Shown piece by piece: positions 11,331-22,409 of a stretch of 64,000 bases of DNA (position 1 is its first letter; each line of letters starts with the position of its first letter). The DNA lies in assembly GCA_028583605.1 (NCBI GenBank), contig CM053327.1:28450126-28514125 (forward strand), given 5' to 3'. This stretch comes from Dastarcus helophoroides. Lineage: Eukaryota > Arthropoda > Insecta > Coleoptera > Bothrideridae. Made by a program: the position numbers and the translations under genes. The notes below the pieces were generated by a model. The model saw only the letters and a program-made list of their open reading frames with translations. It searched no databases and had not been told where the DNA came from.

Positions 11331-11706
11331 TTAAATATTAGTGACCTTTGTAATCTTAGTTACATCGTACATAACTGATTTGTTGTTGAAAGTTGAAAAT
11401 AATAACCAGAAAAGTATCCCCTATTCAACATCTTTCGTTTTGTTGATTTCATTTTTCAGATTCGTCCCTTTAATTTTTGAAAAACTATGCCCCAAAATTC
11501 TAAGATTAAAATCGAACGTAATAAAACTAACCTACTCAGTTATAGATAGTTTTAAAGAGTTGGTGCAGCTTGCAAAATGATGATTTGTTCAAATACGTTG
11601 ATACGAGCATTTCGAGATTAAAATCGCATTTTTTTTCAAACTTGAATATTCCAATTTTTTCTCGACATTTTCTTGAACCAGAATTTTTGCTTGAAGTACA
11701 GTATTG

Positions 11707-12150
11707 ACAAACGACCAATTAAATGTTCTGTAATTAAACAGTTAAACGTGCTTAAAATTGAAAATATGTACAATCGCAACCATAGAGTAGTTTCGGCCTT
11801 CCTTGGCCTCATCAGCATGGTACGGTGATTGTATACACTTCCAACTTAAAGCCGTTAGTCAGTTGTATAAGTATCCAAGAGAGTAAACCTCTATCGGGTG
11901 ACTTGTAACTGACTTTTAACTGTTTATTACGCAAACATTTTCACTACATGCTAATTGAAGCATTCTTCTCTGCTGAGATAATAAGCCTTGTATATACGAA
12001 TATATACAAGTTTATTACGATGCAATTGAATTGCAAACTAGATGAAAGTAAAGTCACGCCGAGGACGTTTAAATCTATGGATGTTGCGATGCAACCCGTG
12101 ATACAAGCTTTGCCTCATTTACGTGAACTTTGCAATTGCAGTCTGGTTTT
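11707..12150 (-). mobile_element. Family C repeat, copy 2
   Basis: About 237 bp (11707-11943) matches the unit at 40527-40766 closely on the minus strand, including AATAAACAGTTAAAAGTCAG and CACGTTTAACTGTTTAATTA. Upstream sequence to about 12150 is shared only with copy 1. Copies 1 and 2 are in the same orientation about 800 bp apart, suggesting a tandem arrangement. Confidence 0.75.
11767..11836 (-). ncRNA. Hammerhead ribozyme, family C copy 2 (probably impaired)
   Basis: On the minus strand: CTGATGA, stem II GGCC/GGCC with loop AAGGAA, GAAAC, then CTACTC before TATGG. Stem I (CCATG with TATGG, outer TACAA with TTGTA) is intact. The cleavage triplet reads CTC instead of GTC because one base of the short stem III changed, so activity is doubtful. 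Type I topology with a minimal stem III. Confidence 0.7.
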
Positions 12151-12261
12151 CATTAGATTCTAATGAAACTAGATTCTAATGAAATTAGATTCTAATGAAG
12201 TTAGATTTCAATTGCATCATAATAAACTTGTATATATTCGTATATACAAGGCTTATTATCT
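11978..12261. repeat. Inverted repeat with about 55-bp arms
   Basis: The left arm (11978-12031) contains AGATAATAAGCCTTGTATAT and TACAAGTTTATTACGATGC; the right arm (12207-12261) is its near-perfect reverse complement. The centre contains three tandem copies of about 17 bp (TTAGATTCTAATGAAAC-like, 12152-12206). The left arm overlaps the upstream part of family C copy 2. Confidence 0.75.
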
Positions 12262-12269
12262 CTGAAGTT

Positions 12270-12855
12270 CAGCAATTTTAGAAAAAGTCGAAAATTCGCG
12301 ATTACTGTGGTCAATTCGAGAAAAACGCTGTTTTTCTCAATTTTTTTTTCGACATTTTTTCTTGAAATTTAATACGAAATTGTGAGAACTTTTTTGAATA
12401 AAATCTCTTTCTAAATTGAATTTTTTTATTCGAATTTTCGACCCTCACATTTAAAAAAAACTTTTAATATTTCAAGTTTAAATTCCGAATTTTTAGAAAA
12501 GTTCAAAGTTCAAAAGAAACCTAGAATGTATAAATAACTAAAATCGAGTTTTAATGCGAGATTTTGAGAAGAAAGCCAACATCTCGAAAAATACTAGAAA
12601 TTTATAAGAAATTCGAAAATTCGTAGGTCAAAAATTCAAATCGTACTTTTCAAATGTCATAAATATTCACAATCAATACAATATTATAAAAAATTCGTAC
12701 TTTTGATAAAAATTAGAAATATACTAGACTTTACTCAGATATCGAAAGCTTTTAGAATATTCAAAATTTTGAGGTTATAGCAAAAAATTTGACATTTCTA
12801 ATGAATTTGTTTTTTTTTTTTGAACTTCTAACATTGAGACGAAATTTATGAAAAA
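12270..12855. repeat. AT-rich degenerate repeat, A-rich on + strand
   Basis: Same word family as at 1-1496 but in opposite strand orientation (AAAAATTCGAAA type). No gene. Confidence 0.65.
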
Positions 12856-13065
12856 CTGAAATACAAATATTGTCCCCTGAAACCAATAAAGATTAAAAAT
12901 CACAACAAAGGTTGCTTTAACTCGTTTCGATAGCCAAGCTATCACCTTCAGAGAGATACTGACAGTAGTATCTCTTTGAAAATGATAGCTTGACAATCGA
13001 AACGACCATTGTTGTATTTTTAATCTTTTTTTTAAGCTGTCATCTTTGGAGAGATACTAGTTAGT
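12856..13065. mobile_element. Family A, copy 4
   Basis: Palindromic, arms meeting near 12964: GTTTCGATAGCCAAGCTATC on the left and ATGATAGCTTGACAATCGAA on the right, with the outer right arm rearranged (a second CTGTCATCTTTGGAGAGATA fragment at about 13036-13060). Confidence 0.8.
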
Positions 13066-13397
13066 TAGCTATACTTTTATAGTTACAAAACTGTCTTCAA
13101 ATTATTCGTAAACTCGCAACGTTTGAGGTGCACTGGTTCAGTAAAACTGTAATGGAATTATCATTTAGCTAACTTGTAAAACGTGGAAGCGGTGTTTGTC
13201 TCTCTCGTTATTTTTTGTGTGGGCTTGTATAAATGCGGGGCGGTTAGTGGCGGGGTGCCACCCTTGTTATTATAAAGCTACATATGCTGGAAGACTAATG
13301 GATTGTATATTCGCAGCTTCAGCACGACACTGTAAAGAGCGATTTTTCAATTCTCGTTCATCTCCTGATCTGCATTTATCCTTCAGTTCCTGTGAAA
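13066..13397. other. Unclassified interval
   Basis: About 330 bp of ordinary-complexity sequence between two family A copies. A 68-codon frame (13196-13402, +) contains several Cys and His but no family I recognise. Confidence 0.35.
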
Positions 13398-13657
13398 ATT
13401 GAAATACAAATCTTGTCCCCTGAAACCAAGAAAGATTAAAAAACACAACAAAGATTGCTCTAATGCGTTTCGACAGCCAAGGTATCATCTTCAGCGAGAT
13501 ACTGACGTGACCAGTATCTCCCTGAAGATGATAGCTTGGCTGTCCAAACTCGTTAGGGCAACCTTTATTGTGTTTTTTATTCTTTCTTGGTTTCAAGGGA
13601 CAAGATTTGTATTTCAGTTTTTGAAGATAACCATGGACCAGTCCGTTCCACCAAAAA
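13398..13657. mobile_element. Family A, copy 5 (both arms)
   Basis: Nearly complete palindrome: ATTGAAATACAAATCTTGTC and AAAGATTAAAAAACACAACA on the left, with the mirrored arm ending GTCCGTTCCACCAAAAA. The centre is near 13507. Both arms preserve the hammerhead-like CTGAAGATG...GCTGTC arrangement. Short open frames across it are translated repeat, not genes. Confidence 0.85.
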
Positions 13658-13972
13658 TAAAAATCAGTTCTTGTACTGTTCCTGTTGCATAAATTAAATT
13701 AGAACAAAAAAATTGATTAGAGGGAAAAAATGAAAATCAGACATAACAATAAATACACTTCTAAAATGAGTTTTTTTTTTCATTTTAAGGATGCTCTATG
13801 TGCAGAGCATAGGCAGGACTTGCTTCAGACGGAGACCACTCTCATCTTGAAAAATTGATGACCAAAGTAGCAGACCTAATTTGTATATTTTCGGTTTTCG
13901 AAATTTCCAAAAGTTCAAAATTTATAAATTATTAGTTACCAATTTATCACTTTTTTGGGATTTCTTTTTGAT
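13658..13972. other. AT-rich spacer
   Basis: AT-rich non-coding spacer with a short inverted GCTCTATGTGCAGAGC hairpin at about 13793-13808. Confidence 0.4.
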
Positions 13973-14058
13973 CTCTCTGACAGGAAATGATAATTCTCTG
14001 ATAGAAAATGATAATTTTCTGATAGGAAATGATAATTCTCTGATAGGAAATGATAATT
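13973..14058. repeat. Four tandem copies of a 21-22 bp repeat
   Basis: The unit CTGATAGGAAATGATAATT is repeated four times with single-base variants, ending at the pogo-like terminus at 14059. Confidence 0.9.
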
Positions 14059-14215
14059 ACAGTCAATTTCGGATATAACAAACCTTTAAATAGTTTGTAA
14101 TAGCCAGGTAAACGTTATAAACCAACAAGAAATACATATGCTTTGGCCCACAATTTTGTTCGCTATAAGAGGTCCTTCGTTACAACCAGAGTTCGTTACA
14201 TCCGAAGCTTCATTT
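14059..14215 (+). mobile_element. Pogo/Tigger-like terminal fragment
   Basis: Begins CAGTCAATTTCGGATATAAC directly after a TA dinucleotide and continues with several ATAAC/GTTCGTTACA words ending ACATCCGAAG. Known pogo/Tigger termini start CAGT with repeated ATAACGAAC-type motifs. Only one end is visible, so this is a remnant with no transposase. Confidence 0.5.
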
Positions 14216-14799
14216 TTTCATAATATTCACCATCCTGTTTAATAAATAATTTAAATAACTTGGATGTTTCATTAAACGTAATAAAGATTGGTAAAACTGT
14301 TGAAATGTAAAAAAGAGGGAGTCTCCAAATATAATTTTTTTCGAATCTTCAAAAAACGAATTTCTAGAAAAAGAAAAATCGAAAATTTATAAAATGATGA
14401 ATTTCGAAAGAAGTCAGAAATGTTAACGTTTTTATTCAAATTTAGACATACTCTCGAAATTTCACCACAAAATTCAAAATTTCCAGAGAATATTTTTTTC
14501 ACGTTTTCAGAAGAAGTTTTTACTTTTTTTATGAAATCTTTGACCTAATTTTAAGGAAATAAAAAGATGTTCAAAAATTTAAGTAGACGAATTTTAAGGA
14601 AATGTTTAAAATTTACAAAAACAGAAGATATAGAATTTTGAAATATGAAATTTTCAGTGACAGGTTAAATCTTGAATGAGAAAACAAGTCAGATTTTAGA
14701 AATAAAGACAACATCCCCAAAAAGAAATGAACTTTAAGATTAAATCGAAATGTCAAAAACATGACGAATTTTTTAAAATCTCTCAATATCGACGAATTG
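14216..14799. repeat. AT-rich degenerate repeat, A-rich on +
   Basis: Irregular A-rich sequence leading into the ordered satellite at 14.8 kb. No gene. Confidence 0.6.
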
Positions 14800-17700
14800 T
14801 TCCAAAGAAAAGACGAATTCTGAGACTAAATCGTAATTTCTAGAAAAAAAATATATCAAAGAAAAGATGAATTCTGAGAATAAAATTGAATAAAGTCGAA
14901 TTTTGAAATAAGTCAAAATTTCATTTAGAAAACAACACAAATTTTTGGAATAATTAAAGGTTTTGAGTAAAAGAACAAACTTTAGGAAAATAACAAAAAG
15001 GAGAATTTCCAAGAGAAAATCAAATTCGGAGAAAATTCTAATGGAGAAGTCGAGGTTTCAAAAAAAGGACGAATTCTGAGACTAATCGTAATTTGTAGAA
15101 AAAAATGTTTGGAAGAAAAGACGAATTCTGAGACTACGTCGTCATTTATAGAAATCGGACAAAAAAAAAAGAACTGGTCAAATTTCAAGCAAAAAAAAAG
15201 AAATGAATATAAAAAAAATTGAAATTTTGAGAAAATTTACGTACTTTAAAAAAAGCGAAATTCGGAGAGAATGTCAAATGTCGATTTTTGGAATAAGTCA
15301 AAATTTCATTTAGAAAACAACACAAATGTTTAGAATAATTCAAGATTTTGAGTAAAAGAACAAATTTTAGAAAAATCACAAAAACGAGAATTTCCGAGAG
15401 AAAATTAAATTCGGAGAAAATTCTAAAGGAAAAGTCGAAATGTCGAAAAAAGACGAATTCTGAGTCTAAATCGTAATTTCTAGAAAATGGACAAAAAAAA
15501 AAGGAAATGGTCAAATTTCGAGGAAAAGAAAAGAAACGAATATGAAAAAAAGGTTCGAAATTTTGAGAAAAATTACATACTTTAAAAACGCGAAATTTGG
15601 AGAGAATGTCAAATGTCGAATTTTGGAATAAGTCAAAATTTCATTTAGAAAACAACACAAATTTTTGGCATAGTTCAAGATTTTGAGTAAAAGAACAAAC
15701 TTTAGAAAAAATACAAACACGAGAATTTCCAAAAGAAAATCAAATTCGGAGACAATTCTAAAAGAAAAATCGAAATTTCGAAAATAAACGAATTCTGAGA
15801 GTAATGGTAATTTCAAAGAACTTTCAAGGAAAAGACGAATTCTGAGACTAAATCGTAATTTCTAGAAAATGGACAAACAGAAAAGAAATGGTCAAATTTC
15901 GAGAAAAAAAAAAGAAGTGACTGAAAAAAAGTTCAAAATTTTGAGAAAAATTACGTACTTTAAAAACGCGAAATTTGGAGACAATGTCAAATGTCGAATT
16001 TTGGAATAAGTCAAAATTTCATTTGAAAAACAACACACACCTTCGAAATAATTCAAGATTTTGGGTAAAAGAACAAACTTTAAAAAAATTACAAAAACGA
16101 AAATTTCCAAGAGAAAATCAAATTCGGAGAAAATTCTACAAGAAAAGTCAAAAATTCTAAAAAAAAAAAAACGAATTCTGAGACTAAATTGTAATTTCTA
16201 GGAAAAAAATTTCGAAGAAAAGACGAATTCTGAGACTACGTCGAAATTTCTAGAAAATAGACAAAAAACAAAGTAATGGTCAAATTTTGAGAAAAAGCAA
16301 AGGAAATGAATTTGAAAAAAGTTCGAAATTTTGAGAAAAATTACGTACTTTAAAAACGCGAAATTTGGAGAGAATGTCAAATGTCGAATTTTGGAATAAG
16401 TCAAAATTTCATTTAGAAAACACACGAATTTTTTAAATAATTCAAAATTTTGAGTAAAAGAACAAACTTTTAAAAAATTTACAAAAATGAAACTTTCCAA
16501 GAGAAAATCAAATTCGGAGAAAATCCTAAAAGAACAGTGGAAATTTCGAAAAAAAGACGAATTCTGAGAGTAATCGTAATTTGTAGAAAAAAAATCGAAG
16601 AAAAGACGAATTCCGAGACTAAATCGTAATTTCTAGAAATGGGACAAAAAAAAAGAAATGGTCAAATTTTGAGGAAAAGAAAAGAAACGAATATGAAAAA
16701 AAGTTCGAAATTTCCTAAAAAATTACATACTTTAAAAAACGTGAAATTTGGAGAGAATGTCAAATGTCGAATTTTGGAATAAGTCAAAATTTCATTTAGA
16801 AAACAACACGAATTTTTGGAATAATTCAAGATTTTGAGTAAAAGAACAAACTTACTTAGAAAAATTACAAAAACGAGAATTTCCAAGAGAAATCAAATTC
16901 GGAGAAAATTCTAAAAGAAAAATCGTAATTTCAAAAAATAGAAGAATTATAAGACTAAATCGTGATTTTCAGAAGAAAATCTCAAACAAAAAACGAATTC
17001 TAAGACTAAATCCTAATTTCTAGAAAATGGACAAAAAAAAAGAAATGGTAAAATTTCGAGGAAAAGAAAAGAAACGAATATGAAAAAAAATTCGAAATTT
17101 TGAGAAAAATTACGTACTTTAAAAACGCAAAATTTCAAATGTCGAATTTTGGAATAAGTCAAAATTTTATTTAGAAAACAACACAAATTTTTAGAATAAT
17201 TCAAGATTTTAAATAAAAGGACAAACTTTAGAAAAAATACGAAAACGAGAATTTCCAAAAGAAAATCAAATTCGGAGAAAATTCTACAAGAAAAATCGAA
17301 ATTTCAAAAAAAAAAAAATTCTGAGACCAATCGTAATTTCTAAAAAAAAAATTCCAAGAAAAGACGAATTCTAACTCGTCGTCATTTCTAAAAAATGAAC
17401 GAAAAAAAGAAAAGGTCAAATTTCCAGGAAAAAAAGAAACAAATATAAAAAACGTTCGAAATTTTGAGAAAAAATATGTACTTTAAAAAGGCGAAATTTG
17501 GACAGAATGTCAAATGCCGAATTTTGGAATAGGTCAAAATTTCATTTAGAAAGATAGAATTTTTAGATTAATTCATGATTCTGAGTAAAAGAACAAATTT
17601 TAGAAAAATGACAAAAACGAGAATTTTCAAGAGAAAATCAAATTCCGAGAACATTCTAAAAGAAAAGTCAAAATTTCGAAAAAAAGACAAATTTTGAGAC

Positions 17701-18250
17701 TAAATTATAATTTCTAGAAAATGAACGAAAAAAAGAAATGGTCAAATCTCGAGGAAAAGAAAACAAACGAATATGAAAAAAAGTTCGAAATTTTGAGAAA
17801 AATTACGTACTTTAAAAAACGTGAAATTTGAAGAGAATGTCAAATGTTGAATTTTGGAATAAGTCAAAATTTCATTTAGAAAACAACACGAATTTTTGGA
17901 ATAATTCAAGATTTTGAGTAAAAGAACAAACCTTAGAAAAATTACAAAAACGAGAATTTCTAAGAGAAAATTAAATTTGGAGAAAATTTTAAAAGAAAAG
18001 TCGAAATCACGAAGAAAAGAAGAATTTTGAGAATAAATCGAAAATTACGGAAATAGACAAATTTTAAAAGATCAAAATCGAGGAGTGACTAAATTTCCAG
18101 AAAAACAAAATGATAAAAGTTCGAAAAAGCTGAGAAAAATTACAAACTTTAAAGAAACGTACAAAATTTTGATAAAAAGTCGAATTTTGTAAAAAAATCC
18201 GAAATTTAGGGAAAAAAACAAATTTCTAGAATAACTCAGAATTTGGAGAA
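14800..18250. repeat. Satellite-like tandem array, about 330-390 bp unit, nine units
   Basis: The phrase AAGTCAAAATTTCATTTAGA starts at about 14910, 15295, 15630, 16008, 16398, 16781, 17156, 17531 (one mismatch) and 17861, so spacings are about 385, 335, 378, 390, 383, 375, 375 and 330. Each unit also has GACGAATTCTGAGACTAA, GAAAAATTACGTACTTTAAA and TTTTGAGTAAAAGAACAAA in fixed order. The array decays at both ends (before 14.9 and after 18.0 kb). Minus-strand frames rich in F and L are translated satellite. Confidence 0.9.
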
Positions 18251-18645
18251 ACGTCAAAATTTAAAAATTTTCGGAAAAATTACAAGCTTCACTGAAACGC
18301 GAAATTTCTTGGAGAAAATCAAATTCTAAAAAATTTAGGAATAAAACTGACATTTCGATAATAATTCTTAGAACGAATCGAAATTTCGAAAAAAGACAAA
18401 TTTTAAAAAAGTCGAAAGTCAAAATTGATTAAATTTCGAAAAAAAGATAAATGTACAAACAGTTTTGAGGAAAACTACGAACTTTGAGTGAAATTTTCCA
18501 GAGAATGTTTAAGATAAAAGTTGAAGTTTTAAAAATAAATTGATACTTTGAAATGAAAGTTCAAATTTTGAAATTAAACAAGAAATCTCGTGGACTTTAA
18601 GGTAATTCACTGGCAGTAATCGTAGCAAAAAGTTTTTAGAACGTT
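18251..18645. repeat. AT-rich degenerate repeat, A-rich on +
   Basis: Degenerate continuation of the satellite-type words, ending where the inverted-repeat unit at 18650 begins. Confidence 0.6.
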
Positions 18646-18649
18646 GGAC

Positions 18650-19245
18650 GTCAAATGCGTATAGCGAGAGATAAACGTCAGACTGCCATTAGTACTCGAT
18701 TTTTAGCATAGATTGTACGCCTGGATACAATAAGATCCAAGTCGCGTTGCAGTAGATTTTCTAAGCTGACAACACCGCATTGTTTATTCGAAACATATAA
18801 ACAACGGAAGCTGAAGCTAGAGGTGCACACGATATATCGATGTATCGGAAACATAGATGTATCGGAAACCTAGATGTTTCCGTTTCGATAGAAGAGTATA
18901 ATCTTAAAGTTCCGTAGGTGGAATCAATCATTTTTTTTTGCTCGTCAAAACTTATTTAGGGAATCATTCTAAAATTTTGTCTGCCTTGTGATGTGGTGTG
19001 AAATAGCTGTGGAACCTCGTATTTTTATAAGATCCACCGAATATTGAAATACAGATGTATTAAAATATATGGAAATATGTTCTTCAATTCATCGAATGGA
19101 TACAGTATCGATGTTTCAAAAATTTTGTGCAATCCTAACTGAAGCTAAAGCTATTTAGAAGGAGTAGTAGCTGCATGTGGCCTTACTTCAAGATGTTTCC
19201 CCAACATGCGGAAAGAAACATCAAAATTCTGTGAGATGTAAACTT
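18650..19245 (+). repeat. Left arm of a 3.1-kb inverted-repeat structure (family F), interrupted by a MITE
   Basis: 18650-18818 plus 19139-19245, read as reverse complement, matches 21520-21785. Shared words include AAACATCTTGAAGTAA, CTATGCTAAAAAT and AGAAAATCTACTG. The left arm is split by the MITE at 18819-19138, which the right arm lacks. The two arms enclose 2.3 kb without a recognised gene, so this may be a decayed DNA transposon with long inverted termini. Family unknown. Confidence 0.65.
18819..19138. mobile_element. hAT-like MITE, 320 bp, perfect 8-bp TSD
   Basis: Flanked by CTGAAGCT at 18811-18818 and 19139-19146. Ends: AGAGGTGCACACGATATATC and, read inward from the right, TTAGGATTGCACAAAATTTT. 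The interior has repeated palindromic words (ATATATCGATGTATCG, GTATCGATGTTTC). The inverted counterpart at 21.6 kb lacks this segment and so acts as an empty site, which confirms the borders. No coding capacity. Confidence 0.85.
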
Positions 19246-19249
19246 TGGA

Positions 19250-21515
19250 TTGCAATGACGCAAAAGCGATACCGCTGGATTTCCTCATCTTTTACCATTT
19301 TATTCACAATATTACCCCACATAATTTAATAACTTTTTTATCAGAAACTATAGAAAAGTTTCGCAGATATAAATTAAAATCTCTTGTAAAATATTCTTTC
19401 GCCTATACTGCTCTACAACTTATAGGTTAAAAATAGTAAGTTTGGCATTAAATAGGTATCGGTTTCGGCACCGGATCGGGTCCTTCAATTTTGCGGGTGT
19501 ATGGGTAACATCTGATTAAAGAAAACCTATAGAAAAGTAGTTTTTCCAAGCGATGATTTCACAGAGATTTTATAGTTGAGACCAGTGAACTACCCTACAG
19601 AGAATTTTTGGGTTTTGATTCCAAACATGATTAAAATTTCGAGATCAAAATCAAAATTTTAAGAAAAAACTTAAAATTACGAAAAAACCTTCACAGCAGG
19701 AGTTCAAAGTACCAATTTTAAGAAAAAAAACCCCAATTCGTGACATATTACTGAAGCGAATAAACGAAGCAGACTGGACAAGTTGTCAAGATAAAAGTAA
19801 ATTCCAGTTTCTGTAACACCTCAAGATACTTCTCCATTAAAGGGGCATCTTTTGTTAATAAATAAGTTGATTAGGGTGCAGTATGTTTACCGCGTGGATT
19901 GGAAGATGAGGCGAAAGGGAAACGAATCGCCTAAAGCTCTACGAGAGAAACAACATTACGAAGTTAGGGGGGTGTATTATGGGTAACTTTATAAACTCGA
20001 GTGCGAACTTGGCTAAAAGCCCCCACTTGAGAAGCTGCCGGTATTGTAGGTAATGCAATTACCGACCGATCCCGCGACTATACAAACTTCGGGGTCACAG
20101 GATCCACCGGCTCGAGGGGATTCCATTTTTATTTTCCGGATTCAGATTGAAAATTTATACTTTATATCCTGAATAACACCCTTGGTTATAGCCCAATTTT
20201 GCGGGTTATTTTTAGTTTTTTTTCCTATAAAATGTATTTCACATTAATAAACCACCACAACATTTTCGCTTGGAAGAAAAAACACCGCAGTTGGACTGTT
20301 TTAACCACAGCAGAGTTTCTTAAACTTTTCCTGACAGGAAATTTTTCTTAAATCATACCTTGTTTATTTTTCAGGGAACATGAATTTAGAAAAACATCTG
20401 TTTAGAAATTTCCAAGTTTAAACCTGAATATTTCAATCTTTTATTTTCGAGTTTCAAGCCCAAACTTCGTGAAAATATTTGATAAGTACACACTCAAAAA
20501 TCAGTGGACTTTGTTCATTTGTGTATGCGAGACATTTGTCTGCATTCGACTTAGGTATGCCTAATTGATTAGATCTAATACAGTCTTTGGTTCCCAAACT
20601 CTGAATCTGATAAATGTCCAAATTTATTAGTTTGTACCTTAGAACGAAGTCTCTGCGCTTTTCCAAAGGGACCGTCTTTGCTAAAGGTCAATGGGTTAAT
20701 TGTTAATAGTTCAGCTGCCTATGATCCGCTACTACACGTTTAAAGTCTCGAGCGATCTAGGTCATATACTCCTTGTGTTTTTTCTAAAAACTTAGACTCT
20801 TTCATTGAATCAGCCCAATGTCAATATTTAATTGTTTATCAAAATTTCTAGTTTAAACTCGAAACTAATAAATCACTTACTGGGTTTAGGTAATTTTAAT
20901 AAGCTGAATGGATGAACGACTTTAACATTTTCCGAGTAAGTCGTACAAATCTTTCTTTCTGTAGATAAATAAAACATGATAATTCAGGGCCTATATTTAA
21001 AACTCCTTTTCGAAATCCATTTGTTTCCGGCGAGAGGCCGGCAAATACGGAAATCTGGTCTGCATCTAATCAACTGTAGCAGAGGAGGAAAGTCTATAGA
21101 CGAATGAGTTCAGTACATCTTTTATAATTCGATTCCATTTCGCGTTGGCGTAATAATAACGTTAATGCAGCGTTAGATGATCGAGGCGTAGATTTGGAGT
21201 AATCCAATCAAACAGCTCTACAAACTCCAGATTTTTACATTTTTCAGGCGAGATTTTCTCTCTCTGTGATTTCAGCTTTTTAGGAGTTAAACAAGAATTG
21301 AGTATATAACTCGTTACAATGATTCATTCTGGTTTTCTGCTTATGAAAGTAAAATAAATATTTGGGATAATAATTTCTAAATATCTACGATGACATGACC
21401 ATACAATGTGGAACTAGAAGCTCCAAAGAGCTTAGCTGCAATTAGCATTAATTTCTACTGAACATGACCAGTTGTCATCTTCAATCTAGCGGTACTGCTT
21501 TTGCGTAATTGTAGT
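19250..21515. other. Interior between the family F arms; no intact gene
   Basis: Ordinary-complexity sequence with a GC-richer patch at about 19900-20130. Frames are short (61 codons at 19245-19430, +; 70 codons at 20454-20666, -). Contains a decayed family B copy at 20480-20760. If the arms belong to a DNA transposon this would be its body, but I see no transposase motif. Confidence 0.4.
20480..20760. mobile_element. Family B repeat, old diverged copy
   Basis: Recognisable pieces in the family order: GCATTCGACTTAGGTATGCC, a GATTAGATCTAAT hammerhead remnant, CAGTCTTTGGTTCCCAAACT, AATCTGATAAATGTCCAAA, then AGTTCAGCTGCCTATGATCC and TACACG. Core ribozyme residues are lost. Confidence 0.55.
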
Positions 21516-21519
21516 TTGA

Positions 21520-21785
21520 AATTAGACATTTCACAGAATGTTGATGCTTCGTTCAGCTAGGGAAACATCTTGAAGTAATGGCAACAAAGCAGCTATCCTA
21601 CTTCTTCTAGATGCATTTAGTTAAGGCTCCATTTGCTAAATTTTATAGGATAAGTTTGTGGTCGACGCAGAAAATCTACTGTGCAAAGCGACTTTAGGAT
21701 TTATATTATTGCATCCACACGGACAGTCTATGCTAAAAATGAAGTAGTGGTGGCAGTCTTACGTTGACGTCTCGCTTAAGCAGCA
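21520..21785 (-). repeat. Right arm of family F inverted repeat (MITE-free)
   Basis: Reverse-complement homologue of 18650-19245 lacking the 320-bp MITE. Words in order: TTGATG, GGGAAACATCTTGAAGTAAT, AGAAAATCTACTG, GACAGTCTATGCTAAAAATG, TGGCAGTCTTACGTTGACGT. Confidence 0.65.
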
Positions 21786-21827
21786 GAGATATGACATTCT
21801 CTGTATTTTCTTTGCGAAGTATTAATA

Positions 21828-22015
21828 TTTCTATTCATGTTTTATTGGCTTTTTCTTCGCCAGTTACTCCTTTCATAATTTTAAATTTCAGTAACCTCCT
21901 GTTAAGGATTGGCAATCTATAACAGATTGCCAATCCTTAACAGGAGGTTACTGAAATTTAGAATTGTGAAAAGAATAAGTGGCGAAGAAAAAGCCAATAA
22001 AACATAAATAGAGAT
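21828..22015. repeat. Near-perfect palindrome with about 90-bp arms
   Basis: The arms meet near 21921 with a spacer of only about 5 bases (ATAAC) between GGCAATCT and AGATTGCC. Inner arm words TTTCAGTAACCTCCTGTTAA and AGGATTGGCAATCT are exactly mirrored. Outer words TTTTATTGGCTTTTTCTTCG match with a few mismatches. The RNA would form a hairpin of about 188 nt. No TSD found; origin unknown (foldback MITE or recent inverted duplication). Confidence 0.9.
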
Positions 22016-22224
22016 CTGACGTTCGAGAAAGTTTTTGGGGAGAATTACTGCTGGTGAACTACTTCAACGATAATATACACCCATGATTCTTTTTTTGTGC
22101 ATTCCTATAGTACAGTACCTTTCAAGTAGAATTAGTATCATTCGTTCTTTTTTATAATACATACTAAAAAAGCTACGATGATTTTTTTCAATGTTAACGA
22201 TATTTAGATGTGATGTTATTCATT

Positions 22225-22409
22225 TTGCTCTAACGCCTTTCGATATCTAAGCTGTCATCTTTAGAGAATATCTCTCTGAAGATGATAGCTTGGCTATCGA
22301 AACGGGCTAGAACAACCTTTTTTGTGTTTTTTAATCTTGTTTGGCTTCAAGGGACAAGATTGGTATTTCAATTTTTAAAGATAACCAAGGGCCAGTCCGT
22401 TCCACCAAA
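22225..22409. mobile_element. Family A, copy 6
   Basis: Short left arm (TTTGCTCTAACGCCTTTCGA) and full right arm: CTGAAGATGATAGCTTGGCT, GAAACGGGCTAGAAC, TTGTGTTTTTTAATCTTG and the end CAGTCCGTTCCACCAAA. Confidence 0.85.

Noticed and set aside
14272..17419. Series of minus-strand frames with similar F/L-rich peptides, resembling a gene family of membrane proteins
   Set aside because: They repeat with the satellite period, lack conserved non-repeat residues and are translations of T-rich satellite DNA.
14800..18250. Regularly spaced direct repeats as a CRISPR-like array
   Set aside because: Repeat units are 330-390 bp with degenerate spacers in a eukaryotic repeat context; no cas genes or short unique spacers.
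21828..22015. Palindrome as a microRNA precursor
   Set aside because: Arms of about 90 bp with near-complete pairing and a 5-base spacer are longer and more perfect than a typical pre-miRNA; kept as a palindrome without functional claim.
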